Notes under the pieces: generated by a model | The model's database searches: none | What the model saw: only the letters and a program-made list of their open reading frames with translations | What the model was told of the DNA's origin: nothing | NCBI GenBank assembly: GCA_964630015.1 | Contig: CAZVTJ010000012.1 | Location: forward strand, 1-22,906 | Direction of reading: 5' to 3' | DNA: 22,906 nt | Source: CAZERT01 sp964630015 | GTDB taxonomy: Bacteria > Patescibacteriota > Microgenomatia > UBA10105 > UBA927 | Program-made: the position numbers and the translations under genes | Shown: positions 14,263-22,235 of the stretch, in pieces | How the letters are laid out: every line of letters begins with the position of its first letter | Numbering within the stretch: the stretch's first letter is position 1

Positions 14263-16347
14263 ATGCCAACACTAACGGATCTTCGAGGTGAACGGATAAA
14301 AAAATTGGAGGCTCTGCAAAATAAGGGAATTAACCCCTATCCTGCTTGTGTGAAGCGAAGCCAGACTATTGAAGCCGCACGGTCAATGGAGGGATCTTCG
14401 GTTTCCATCATCGGCCGCATTCTTTCCGTCCGCGGACATGGGAAAATTCTATTTATGGATCTTGCGGATGAAAGCGGAAAAATTCAGATTGTCTGCAAGA
14501 AGGATTCACTTTCGGAGGCTGATTTTGCTGTTTTGGAATTTCTTGATATTGCCGATTTTCTTGCCGTTTCGGGAACGGTTGGTAAAACATCCGCGGGGGA
14601 ACTATCCGTTTTTGCCGCAAATCTGACGGTTGTCCACAAGACACTCCGTCCTTTGCCAGATGCTTGGTACGGTCTTAAGGATACAGAAGAACGATATCGG
14701 AAGCGGTATCTGGATATGCTACTAAATCCTGATGTCAAACGGATTTTGGATACCAGATGGAATATCGAACGGGCCATCAGGACATTTCTTTGGAACGAAG
14801 GATATAAAGAGGTGGAAACACCCGTACTCCAGCCGCTTTATGGTGGCACCAATGCCAAACCGTTTACTACGCATATGAACGCGCTCGACAGTGATTTTTA
14901 TCTTCGCGTCGCACCGGAATTGTATCTCAAGCGCTTGATGGTCGGGGGATACGAGCGGGTATTTGAAATCGCCAGAAATTTCCGTAATGAAGGAATTGAC
15001 CTTACGCACCAACCGGAATTTACCATGATGGAGTTTTACGAAGCATATGCGGATTACATCCGGATTATGGATCTTACGGAGTCGCTTATTCGTTTTGTTG
15101 CCAAGGAGGCAACCGGAAACCAGAAGATACAGGTCGGGGAGCATGAGATTGATTTGTCCGGCTCATGGAGACGCATTACTGTTGATGAGGCGTTGAAGGA
15201 ATATCTTGGTGTCGATTGGGACGGGGTGTCGGAAGAGGAAGTAAAAAAACTCCTTGCACAATATAATGTCGAAGTTACCGGCTCATGGACGAAAAATAAA
15301 GCATTGTTTGCCCTCTATGATCACGAAGTAACACCCAAACTGATCGATCCAACATGGGTGATCGATTACCCCCGTGATGTCAGTCCTCTTGCAAAGGAGC
15401 ACAGGTCAAAAGAAGGCAGGGTGGAACGGTTTGAAGGATATATCGGCGGAAAGGAAATCTGCGACGGATGGAGCGAAATCGTGTCCGGACTTGAACAGAG
15501 AAAACGGTTTGAAAGTGAACAGAAGAATATGAAAGCAGGGGATACCGACGCCCATCCGCTTGATGAGGATTTTATCACGGCACTTGAACATGGGTGCCCT
15601 CCTCTTGGTGGAATCGGTATCGGAATAGACAGGCTCGTCATGTTTTTGACCAACACCTGGGCAATCCGGGAAGTCATTGCATTCCCGACACTACGTCCGC
15701 AGCGGCCAACCACCCTTTCTCAGTCAAACGATAACGGGGAGAAGAAGTTCAAGATAGCCACACCATCAAAATCTCCGAGGACAATAACCTATGACCAGGC
15801 GGAAGCGCTTGTTAAAGAGCTTACGAAAAGTTCGGGTCTTACCAAGCATATGTATGCAGTAGAGTGCATTATGCGGGATCTTGCCAAACATTGGGGAGAG
15901 GATGAAGAGTTGTGGGCTATAGCCGGTCTTGTCCATGATGCGGATTATGAAATGTACAAGGAAGATCCCAAAAAACATCCTTCCCTTATATTCGATAAGC
16001 TCAAAGAACTGGGAGCCGGGGAGGAAATTATTGCCGCAGTTGCATCCCATGCGTGGGGATGGAGGGAAGACCTTCCCGAACCTTCCAGTCGCATGGAATG
16101 GGCGCTTTTTGGTTGTGATGAGTTATCCGGCCTTATTACGGCGTGTGCTCTCGTTCGGCCGGATAAGAAGATTGCCGAAGTGGAAGTTGCCTCGGTCATG
16201 AAAAAGTGGAATGTTCCTTCATTTGCAGCAGGGGTAGATCGATCACATACGCAACTGGCTGCAGAAAAACTGGGGATTAACCTGGAGGAGTTTATTGGAT
16301 TGTGCCTTAGTGCAATGAAAGCAAACCATGAAAAACTCGGACTTTAA
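14263..16347 (+). CDS. lysS: Lysyl-tRNA synthetase (class II) fused to a C-terminal HD domain
   Basis: A 694-residue protein. Residues 1 to about 482 are a full class II LysRS: an OB-fold anticodon domain (about 45-125), then motifs in KDTEERYRKRYLDML, ARNFRNEGIDLTHQPEFTMMEFYEAY and GIGIGIDRLVMFLT, ending at AFPTLRPQRP where LysRS normally stops. A linker to about 505 leads into a 190-residue HD domain with H529 (KHMYAVE), H558-D559 (LVHDADYE), H596 (SHAWGW) and D619 (GCDELSGL), the metal-binding pattern of HD phosphohydrolases. It charges tRNA-Lys; the HD part may hydrolyse a nucleotide or phosphate ester. The frame is continuous, with no stop or frameshift between the parts. The rdgB start lies inside its last codons (20-nt overlap). 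Confidence 0.93.
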   Translation: MPTLTDLRGERIKKLEALQNKGINPYPACVKRSQTIEAARSMEGSSVSIIGRILSVRGHGKILFMDLADESGKIQIVCKKDSLSEADFAVLEFLDIADFLAVSGTVGKTSAGELSVFAANLTVVHKTLRPLPDAWYGLKDTEERYRKRYLDMLLNPDVKRILDTRWNIERAIRTFLWNEGYKEVETPVLQPLYGGTNAKPFTTHMNALDSDFYLRVAPELYLKRLMVGGYERVFEIARNFRNEGIDLTHQPEFTMMEFYEAYADYIRIMDLTESLIRFVAKEATGNQKIQVGEHEIDLSGSWRRITVDEALKEYLGVDWDGVSEEEVKKLLAQYNVEVTGSWTKNKALFALYDHEVTPKLIDPTWVIDYPRDVSPLAKEHRSKEGRVERFEGYIGGKEICDGWSEIVSGLEQRKRFESEQKNMKAGDTDAHPLDEDFITALEHGCPPLGGIGIGIDRLVMFLTNTWAIREVIAFPTLRPQRPTTLSQSNDNGEKKFKIATPSKSPRTITYDQAEALVKELTKSSGLTKHMYAVECIMRDLAKHWGEDEELWAIAGLVHDADYEMYKEDPKKHPSLIFDKLKELGAGEEIIAAVASHAWGWREDLPEPSSRMEWALFGCDELSGLITACALVRPDKKIAEVEVASVMKKWNVPSFAAGVDRSHTQLAAEKLGINLEEFIGLCLSAMKANHEKLGL

Positions 16348-16969
16348 GGGATCCCTCCTGATTGCAACCACAAACCCCGGAAAACTGCGTGAGTTTCGTG
16401 ATTTTCTCCGTGATATTCCGGTACGGATTTATTCCCTTACGGACGTTGGCATAACCGATAAACCGGAGGAAAACGGGGCGACGTACGAAGAAAATGCCCT
16501 CATTAAGGCACGATTCTATATGGAAAAAACCGGTTGTGCGACCATTGCCGATGACGGCGGCTTTGAAATCGATGCATTGGGCGGGGAGCCGGGGGTGAAA
16601 TCACATCGGTGGCTCAATCAGGGTAGGGAAGATGAAGATGAGGAAATTATTGACTATACGATCAAGCGAATGGAAAATGTCCCACTGGAAAAACGCACGG
16701 CACGCCTTTGTGTTGCCGTTGTCTTTTTGGTTCCGGGTGGAGACATGCATTTCGGACACGGAACGGTTGAGGGAATTGTTGCGGAAAAACCGGCACCGTT
16801 CCGGCATTCGGGATTTCCGTTCCGATCCCTTTTATATTTACCCCAGTATCGGGTGTTTTATATAGACAATGAACTTCCGGAGGATCTTAACGTAAAACTC
16901 AATCATAGGAAAAAGGCGGTTGACGAACTTATGCCCCGTATTCGGACATATTTTTCGGAAAAATCCTAA
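16328..16969 (+). CDS. rdgB: Non-canonical purine NTP pyrophosphatase (RdgB/HAM1 family)
   Basis: A 213-residue house-cleaning enzyme that converts ITP, dITP and XTP to monophosphates plus pyrophosphate, keeping deaminated bases out of nucleic acids. The family start ATTNPGKLREF (13-23) includes K19, Y53-E-E-N-A-L-I-K-A is the second motif, and A74-D-D-G-G-F-E-I-D-A-L-G-G-E-P-G-V carries the catalytic Asp pair. Most members read ADDSGL, so the Ser is Gly here. The C-terminal part (VPGGDMHFGHGTVEGIVAEKP) fits the family, but the usual SFGYDPIF-like and SHR signatures are replaced by FPFRSLLYLP and NHRKKAVDEL. It is probably active but divergent, perhaps with a shifted substrate. It overlaps lysS by 20 nt and is likely cotranscribed with it. 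Confidence 0.85.
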   Translation: MKNSDFKGSLLIATTNPGKLREFRDFLRDIPVRIYSLTDVGITDKPEENGATYEENALIKARFYMEKTGCATIADDGGFEIDALGGEPGVKSHRWLNQGREDEDEEIIDYTIKRMENVPLEKRTARLCVAVVFLVPGGDMHFGHGTVEGIVAEKPAPFRHSGFPFRSLLYLPQYRVFYIDNELPEDLNVKLNHRKKAVDELMPRIRTYFSEKS

Positions 16970-16976
16970 GAAAAAC

Positions 16977-16985
16977 TGCTATACT
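16977..16985 (+). promoter_or_regulatory. Extended -10 promoter of serS
   Basis: TGC followed by TATACT (16980-16985), 21 bases before the serS ATG. The predicted leader of about 15 nt holds GAGG at 16999-17002, 4 nt from the start codon. No clear -35 is present. Confidence 0.55.
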
Positions 16986-17006
16986 TACGGTAAGAAATGA
17001 GGTCGT

Positions 17007-18248
17007 ATGCTTGACAGTACATTTATCCGGGATAATCTGGACCTTTGCAAACAAGCCGCAAAAAACAAAAACAGGGTTGTCGACTGGGATGGATTTGTAG
17101 CGCTTGATTCCAAACGGCGACAGCTCATCGGACAGTCGGAAACTCTTCGGGCACGGCGCAACATTGTCAGTAAAACAATAACGGATGAATCGAAAAAGGA
17201 AGGCAAGGACATTAAGGAAAAACTCAAAGTCATTGAAGACGAACTTCGGGATGTTGAGGGAAAACTCCAGACCATCGTGCTTACGATTCCCAATGTTCCC
17301 CACGAAAGTGTTCCGGTCGGAAAAGACGAACATGATAATGTCGAGCTGCGCAGGTGGGGGAAACCGACGGAATTTTCATTTTCACCCAAAGATCATATCG
17401 AGCTTGCCAAGCACTATGATCTTATCGATTTCGAGCGTGGAGCAAAAGTCAGCGGATTCCGCGGATATTTCCTCAAAAATGAAGCAGCGCAACTGGAACT
17501 TGCCGTACTGTTTTTTACCTTTACGCACCTCGTTAAAAAAGGATACACGCCCCTCATTGCCCCGGCCTTGGTGCGGGAGTTTACGCTCTTTGGCAACGGC
17601 CAGTTCCCCTGGGGGAAAGACGAAGTATATGTTCTTCCCAAAGACGACCAGTATTTAGCCGGTACTGCGGAGGTTCCGGTTACCGCATATCACAGCGGCG
17701 AAATTCTTTCCGAAAAGGATCTTCCGAAAAAATTCGTTGCGTTTTCCCCCTGTTTCCGGAGGGAAGCGGGAAGTTACGGAAAAGATACGAAAGGCATATA
17801 CAGAATCCATCAGTTCAATAAAATTGAACAGGTGATTTTGGCAAAAAACGATACGGATTCCTCCCTGTCACTTCTGGAGGAACTCCTCGGAAATTCCGAG
17901 GAGATTCTTCAGGCGCTTGGGTTGCCATACCGGGTGCTTCTTATGTGTACCGGAGATATGGGGGAACCGCAGGTGAAAAAATTCGATATCGAAACCTGGA
18001 TGCCGGGACGGAGTGCGTATGGGGAAACCATGTCCGATTCCTTTATGGGTGATTTCCAGTCACGGCGTCTTAACATCCGCTACCGGAGTACGGATGGATC
18101 GGTCAAATTCGTTCACACACTCAATAATACGGCAATTGCATCACCCCGTATTCTTATCCCGATTCTGGAAAATTACCAGCAGGAAGACGGATCAATCAGG
18201 ATTCCTGATGCGCTGGTACCCTTCATGGGGAAATCAAAAATCGGATAA
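17007..18248 (+). CDS. serS: Seryl-tRNA synthetase
   Basis: A 413-residue class II synthetase that charges tRNA-Ser and, in many bacteria, tRNA-Sec. MLDSTFIRDNLDLCKQAA is the family start, followed by the long antiparallel coiled coil (about 25-100, rich in Lys and Glu) that grips the tRNA-Ser variable arm. The catalytic core contains TAEVPVTAYHSGEIL, motif 2 FSPCFRREAGSYGKDTKGIYRIHQFNKIEQ, and motif 3 HTLNNTAIASPRILIPILENYQQEDGSI. In the region where many SerRS read YREISSCSNCTDFQARR, this protein reads YGETMSDSFMGDFQSRR; the Glu is kept. A weak Shine-Dalgarno (GAGG) supports the start at 17007. The next gene begins 8 nt after the stop, so they share a transcript. Confidence 0.96.
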   Translation: MLDSTFIRDNLDLCKQAAKNKNRVVDWDGFVALDSKRRQLIGQSETLRARRNIVSKTITDESKKEGKDIKEKLKVIEDELRDVEGKLQTIVLTIPNVPHESVPVGKDEHDNVELRRWGKPTEFSFSPKDHIELAKHYDLIDFERGAKVSGFRGYFLKNEAAQLELAVLFFTFTHLVKKGYTPLIAPALVREFTLFGNGQFPWGKDEVYVLPKDDQYLAGTAEVPVTAYHSGEILSEKDLPKKFVAFSPCFRREAGSYGKDTKGIYRIHQFNKIEQVILAKNDTDSSLSLLEELLGNSEEILQALGLPYRVLLMCTGDMGEPQVKKFDIETWMPGRSAYGETMSDSFMGDFQSRRLNIRYRSTDGSVKFVHTLNNTAIASPRILIPILENYQQEDGSIRIPDALVPFMGKSKIG

Positions 18249-18256
18249 GGGGCGCT

Positions 18257-18910
18257 ATGCGGGATATTTCCTCATATTTTTGGCCACAGACGCTGGAGGT
18301 ACTCCATTCTTCCCATAATCCCGATGCCAAAGTAATCCGGTATATGGGATCAGTGCGTCTTTTGGTAAAGGGTTCCATTCAGGCGGGGCCATTTATTACA
18401 AAAATGCTTTCCACCGCAATGGACAAATTCAAAATATTGGAAAGGGAATCCCTGTCGTCGTTTCTGATGCTTGGCCTTGGAGGTGCCACAACGCCAAAAT
18501 TGCTTTTACGCAAATTCCCGGATATGCATACGACGATCGTGGAAATCGACCCGGAAATTATCCGGATTGCCGGGACCTATTTTGGCCTGGATACGCTTCC
18601 CAATACCACCGTTATCTGTACGGATGCCAGGAAGTTCGTCCGGACCGGTCGACAACATGGGAAACGGTATGATCTTATCCAAATCGATCTCTACATCGGA
18701 CGAGATGTTCCCGATTTTGTATTATCACCGGATTTTTGTAAATCCATTCATGGGTTGCTCAAGCCCTTCGGGGAAATCTTCATTAACTATGATGTGGATG
18801 CGGGCTATGAGGAAAAATGGGTGAAGTTGTACTCTCTGCTTAAAACCTATTTTCATGATGTTTCCTCTATAAAAATCGAGCATAATATCCTCTTTCATGC
18901 GAGGGGCTAA
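18257..18910 (+). CDS. Spermidine-synthase-like SAM-binding methyltransferase fold protein
   Basis: A 217-residue Rossmann protein. The glycine-rich nucleotide motif is MLGLGGATTP (71-80), the acidic residue of strand 2 is in IVEIDPEIIRIAGTYFGL (D98), CTDARKFV marks strand 3, and YDLIQIDLYIGRDVPDFVLS marks strand 4. This order and the VEIDPEI/TDAR pattern match spermidine synthase and its many methyltransferase-like relatives. The N-terminal beta domain and the polyamine-binding acidic residues of true SpeE are not recognisable, and no decarboxylated-SAM supply gene (speD) is near. It is therefore best called a SpeE-like protein of unknown substrate. GGGG lies about 4 nt before the ATG. It is cotranscribed with serS, which gives no functional clue. 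Confidence 0.75.
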   Translation: MRDISSYFWPQTLEVLHSSHNPDAKVIRYMGSVRLLVKGSIQAGPFITKMLSTAMDKFKILERESLSSFLMLGLGGATTPKLLLRKFPDMHTTIVEIDPEIIRIAGTYFGLDTLPNTTVICTDARKFVRTGRQHGKRYDLIQIDLYIGRDVPDFVLSPDFCKSIHGLLKPFGEIFINYDVDAGYEEKWVKLYSLLKTYFHDVSSIKIEHNILFHARG

Positions 18911-18947
18911 AAAAAGTTCCGGAGGCTCTGTTTTTTTCCGCCCGGTA

Positions 18948-18956
18948 TGGTATGAT
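18948..18956 (+). promoter_or_regulatory. Extended -10 promoter of secA
   Basis: TGG followed by TATGAT (18951-18956). The ATG at 18964 follows after 7 bases, which predicts a leaderless mRNA. The same box contains the ATG at 18952, so that codon would lie upstream of the transcript. Confidence 0.55.
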
Positions 18957-18963
18957 TTTAGGC

Positions 18964-21657
18964 ATGTTTTCTTTCCTCAAGAAGATTCTCGATTCAAATA
19001 CTCAGGAGGTAAACCAATACCGTGCGGTTGTGGATACGATCAACGGTTTGGAAGGGGAGATGCAGGCACTAAAGGACAAGGATTTTGCACTGTATTCTTC
19101 CCAAATCCGCCAGAAAATTCAGGACGGGGCATCGCTTGACTCCGTACTTCCCCAGGCATTTGCGCTTGTCCGGGAGGCGGCAGTCCGCACGATAGGCCAG
19201 CGTCATTTTGACGTACAGTTGGTTGCATCCATTGCACTTCATAAGGGAAAAGTTGCCGAGCAGAAAACCGGAGAAGGAAAAACACTTTCTGCTATTCCTG
19301 CGCTCTATTTAAACGCATTAACCGGTAGGGGTGCGCATTTGGTGACGGTCAACGACTATCTGGCACGCCGTGATGCCGGATGGATGGGGCCCGTATTCCA
19401 TCTTCTTGGACTTCGTGTTGCGGCAATCATCAGCGACCAGTCATTTCTCTATGATCCGGATTTTACCGATGAATCGGCAGGGGATTTCCGTTTAAAACAC
19501 CTAAAACCGGTGACGCGGAAGGATGCCTACGAAGCCGACGTTACCTACGGCATTAACAGCGAATTTGGATTTGACTACCTTCGGGACAATATGGTTTCGG
19601 AGCAGTCCCAGCTTGTCCAGCGGGGGTTCCATTTTGCCGTTGTCGATGAAGTCGATTCGGTTCTTATCGATGAGGCGCGTACCCCGCATATCATTTCCGC
19701 ACCGGATACGGAGGCAACGCATAAATATTTCGAATATGCAGCCCTTGTGGAAAAATTACAGAAGGCAACGGATTACGTAATCGACGAAAAACTGAAAACC
19801 GCCCATTTGAATGATCATGGTATTGCCAAGGTGGAAAAGATGCTCGGTCTTGGCAATATCTATGAAGAGGATTTCGAAACGGTTCATCATCTGGAAGCGG
19901 CGTTGAAGGCAAAAACGCTGTTTATCCGTGACCGCGATTATATCGTCAAGGATAACCAGGTAATAATCGTCGATGAATTTACGGGGCGGCTTCTTATGGG
20001 AAGGCGCTTTTCCGAAGGGATCCATCAGGCAATCGAAGCCAAGGAAGGCGTTGCGATCCAACAGGAAAGCAAAACATTGGCTACCGTTTCCCTTCAGAAT
20101 TATTTCCGTATGTATGAAAAGCTTGCCGGCATGACGGGAACGGCGGCAACGGAAGCGGAAGAATTCAAAAAGATTTATAACCTCGATGTTTTAGTTATTC
20201 CGACCCATCGTCCGATGGCAAGAATCGATAATCCCGACAGCGTGTATAAAACAACGCGTGCAAAATTTACGGCGATAGCAAACGACGTGGAAGAGTGCTA
20301 TAAACGCGGGCAACCGGTTCTGGTCGGAACAACGTCGATAGATAAAAACGAAATCCTTGGGGATTTACTTAAACGCCGTGGCATTCCTCATAATCTGCTC
20401 AATGCAAAAAACCATTTGAAAGAAGCACTCATCATTGCCGAAGCGGGAAAGCCGGGCGCGGTAACGATTGCCACAAATATGGCCGGCCGCGGAGTGGATA
20501 TCATCCTTGGCGGATCGCAACCGGAAGAATCGACAATGACCCATGCTGAGTTCCAAAAGGCAAAAGCCCAGTGGCAAAAAAACCATGAACAGGTGATCGC
20601 GTCCGGCGGTCTGCATGTGATCGGATCGGAACGCCATGAAAGCCGGCGCATCGATAATCAGCTTCGCGGACGCTCCGGCAGGCAGGGGGATCCCGGGTCC
20701 AGTAGATTTTACGTTTCGCTTGAAGATGACATTATGCGGCTTTTCGGCGGTGATCAGGTTTCAAAACTCATGACGATTTTTAAGCTTCCCGAGGACGTAC
20801 CGCTTGAACATCCGATGGTATCACGTTCCATCGAACAGGCTCAGACAAAAGTAGAAGGATTCCATTTTGACAGCCGGAAACATCTTGTCGAATACGATGA
20901 CGTGCTTAACAAACACAGGGAAATCATCTACAGGCTGCGCAGGAAAGTCCTGGAAGGGGAGTCGCAAAAAGACCGGATTATCGCCGCACTTAAAAAGGAA
21001 GTTGACCAGATCGTGACAGTATCAGCTCTTGAAACCGGTACGCCTGATATTTCCAAAATCATGGCGGAATTGGTATCCATAATTCCCTTTGATCCGCGTT
21101 CACAACAGGAATTAACAAAACAGCTTGAGCAGGATCCACGGCAGGAGGGGGTTAAATCGCTTCTGGAAACACTGGTAACTGATACGTATGAAAACAGGGA
21201 AAAACAGCTTGGTGAGGAATTGATGCGACAGATCGAGCGATGGGTAAGCCTTGGGATCATCGATAATTTATGGATGGAACATCTTGAAGCAATTGATGAT
21301 CTCCGCGAGGGGATCGGACTTCGTGGGTACGGCCAGCGGGACCCGCTTGTGGAATATAAAAATGAGGCATTTACCATGTTTGACCGCCTCGTCAATTCCA
21401 TTGATAGCGGTATTGTACATCGGATTTTTAAGGTACAGGTTCAGCTTGCCCCCCAAACAAATACCAAAGCTTCTCCAACACCGGATCTGGAAACGGAAAC
21501 GCAGTTGACAAAAATCGCCAAGAAAGCACGGACGAATGATTCAACCGAAGCTACTCCGCAACCGGTTCAAAAGAAAAAAACACTTGGAAGAAATGATCCG
21601 TGCTGGTGCGGGAGCGGAAAAAAATGGAAGAAATGCCATTATCCGCAAACCGGATAA
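18964..21657 (+). CDS. secA: Preprotein translocase ATPase SecA
   Basis: With the start at 18964 the protein has 897 residues, a normal SecA length. The N-terminus FSFLKKILDSNTQEVNQY is typical. Walker A is K-T-GEGKT (G103-T107), Walker B contains VDEVDSVLIDEARTP (D228, E229), and the helicase-like second ATPase domain includes TNMAGRGVDIILGG and RGRSGRQGDPGSSRFYVSLEDD. The helical scaffold region has IDNLWMEHLEAIDDLREGIGLRGYGQRDPLVEYK. The C-terminal zinc motif C880-x-C882-x8-C891-H892 (NDPCWCGSGKKWKKCHYP) binds SecB or ribosomes in known species. SecA drives secreted proteins through SecYEG at the membrane. An ATG at 18952 is in frame but lies in the -10 box, so the later start is preferred. 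Confidence 0.97.
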   Translation: MFSFLKKILDSNTQEVNQYRAVVDTINGLEGEMQALKDKDFALYSSQIRQKIQDGASLDSVLPQAFALVREAAVRTIGQRHFDVQLVASIALHKGKVAEQKTGEGKTLSAIPALYLNALTGRGAHLVTVNDYLARRDAGWMGPVFHLLGLRVAAIISDQSFLYDPDFTDESAGDFRLKHLKPVTRKDAYEADVTYGINSEFGFDYLRDNMVSEQSQLVQRGFHFAVVDEVDSVLIDEARTPHIISAPDTEATHKYFEYAALVEKLQKATDYVIDEKLKTAHLNDHGIAKVEKMLGLGNIYEEDFETVHHLEAALKAKTLFIRDRDYIVKDNQVIIVDEFTGRLLMGRRFSEGIHQAIEAKEGVAIQQESKTLATVSLQNYFRMYEKLAGMTGTAATEAEEFKKIYNLDVLVIPTHRPMARIDNPDSVYKTTRAKFTAIANDVEECYKRGQPVLVGTTSIDKNEILGDLLKRRGIPHNLLNAKNHLKEALIIAEAGKPGAVTIATNMAGRGVDIILGGSQPEESTMTHAEFQKAKAQWQKNHEQVIASGGLHVIGSERHESRRIDNQLRGRSGRQGDPGSSRFYVSLEDDIMRLFGGDQVSKLMTIFKLPEDVPLEHPMVSRSIEQAQTKVEGFHFDSRKHLVEYDDVLNKHREIIYRLRRKVLEGESQKDRIIAALKKEVDQIVTVSALETGTPDISKIMAELVSIIPFDPRSQQELTKQLEQDPRQEGVKSLLETLVTDTYENREKQLGEELMRQIERWVSLGIIDNLWMEHLEAIDDLREGIGLRGYGQRDPLVEYKNEAFTMFDRLVNSIDSGIVHRIFKVQVQLAPQTNTKASPTPDLETETQLTKIAKKARTNDSTEATPQPVQKKKTLGRNDPCWCGSGKKWKKCHYPQTG

Positions 21658-21710
21658 ATGGTCGGTATTTTGATTTTCTACATAAACCCCTTACCCAATT
21701 TATGAAGGTA

Positions 21711-21719
21711 TGATAGAGT
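21711..21719 (+). promoter_or_regulatory. Extended -10 promoter of the membrane protein-hydrogenase unit
   Basis: TGA followed by TAGAGT (21714-21719), 6 bases before the ATG at 21726. TTACCC at 21691-21696 lies 17 bp upstream of the box as a weak -35. An overlapping TATGAT (21709-21714) is an alternative -10 with an 11-nt gap to the ATG. Confidence 0.45.
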
Positions 21720-21725
21720 ATTACC

Positions 21726-22235
21726 ATGCAAACAACATCCATCAGAAAAAGTATTTCAATATTTTCTATAACGCTGTACGCGCTTGCATTTTGTATTCCC
21801 TTTTTCTTTTCCGCGCAGCAACTCGTTACGGGAACGGTTATTAATTGTCTGTTATTCCTTTCGGCGACCCGGTTATCGAAGAAAGAACTCCTTCCGATTG
21901 TTGCCCTTCCCAGCATTGCAACGCTGTTCCATGGCGTTCTTTTTGGCCCGCAGACGGTATTTCTTTTCTATTTCCTTCCGTTTGTCTGGCTTGGGAATTA
22001 CGCACTTATCTATGCGTTTTCGACGCTTGATTCGAAGCCGTATTGGGTTCGGATCGCACTGTCTTCCGCAGCAAAATATCTTCTGCTTCAGGCATGTGCG
22101 CAGGTATATTTTGCAAGCGGAATCGTTCCATCGGCATTTCTTGCTTCCATGGGTTACATTCAGCTTATCACCGCACTTGTTGGTGGAGTGCTCGCGTATA
22201 GTGTTACTAAAGTGATTACCTATGAACGAAGATAA
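21726..22235 (+). CDS. Six-segment integral membrane protein (hypothetical)
   Basis: A 169-residue, strongly hydrophobic protein that I cannot assign to a named family with confidence. About six membrane segments are visible: near residues 8-28, 32-48, 55-73, 75-98, 106-128 and 134-158, with a basic C-terminus (ERR). Size and segment number resemble the substrate-binding S components of ECF transporters, and the last segment (LITALVGGVLAYSV) has that look, but no specific motif confirms it. There are few charged residues within the membrane parts and no metal- or heme-binding signature. It overlaps the hydrogenase-like gene by 14 nt, so the two proteins are made together. A role as membrane partner or anchor for that protein, or as transporter for a ligand it senses, is inference. 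Confidence 0.75.
   Translation: MQTTSIRKSISIFSITLYALAFCIPFFFSAQQLVTGTVINCLLFLSATRLSKKELLPIVALPSIATLFHGVLFGPQTVFLFYFLPFVWLGNYALIYAFSTLDSKPYWVRIALSSAAKYLLLQACAQVYFASGIVPSAFLASMGYIQLITALVGGVLAYSVTKVITYERR

Noticed and set aside
14263..16347. LysRS-HD as two genes joined by an assembly or frameshift error
   Set aside because: The frame is open throughout, codon use looks even, and no start codon with a ribosome-binding site is seen at the junction. It remains testable with reads.
18909..18937. A-run and T-run flanking a GC-rich stretch, possible terminator before secA
   Set aside because: Only the A and T runs can pair; the middle does not form a stable GC stem, so it is weak as a terminator.
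18952..18963. Upstream in-frame ATG for secA at 18952
   Set aside because: It lies inside the extended -10 box, so it would not be on the transcript, and the MFSFLKKIL start at 18964 matches the family.
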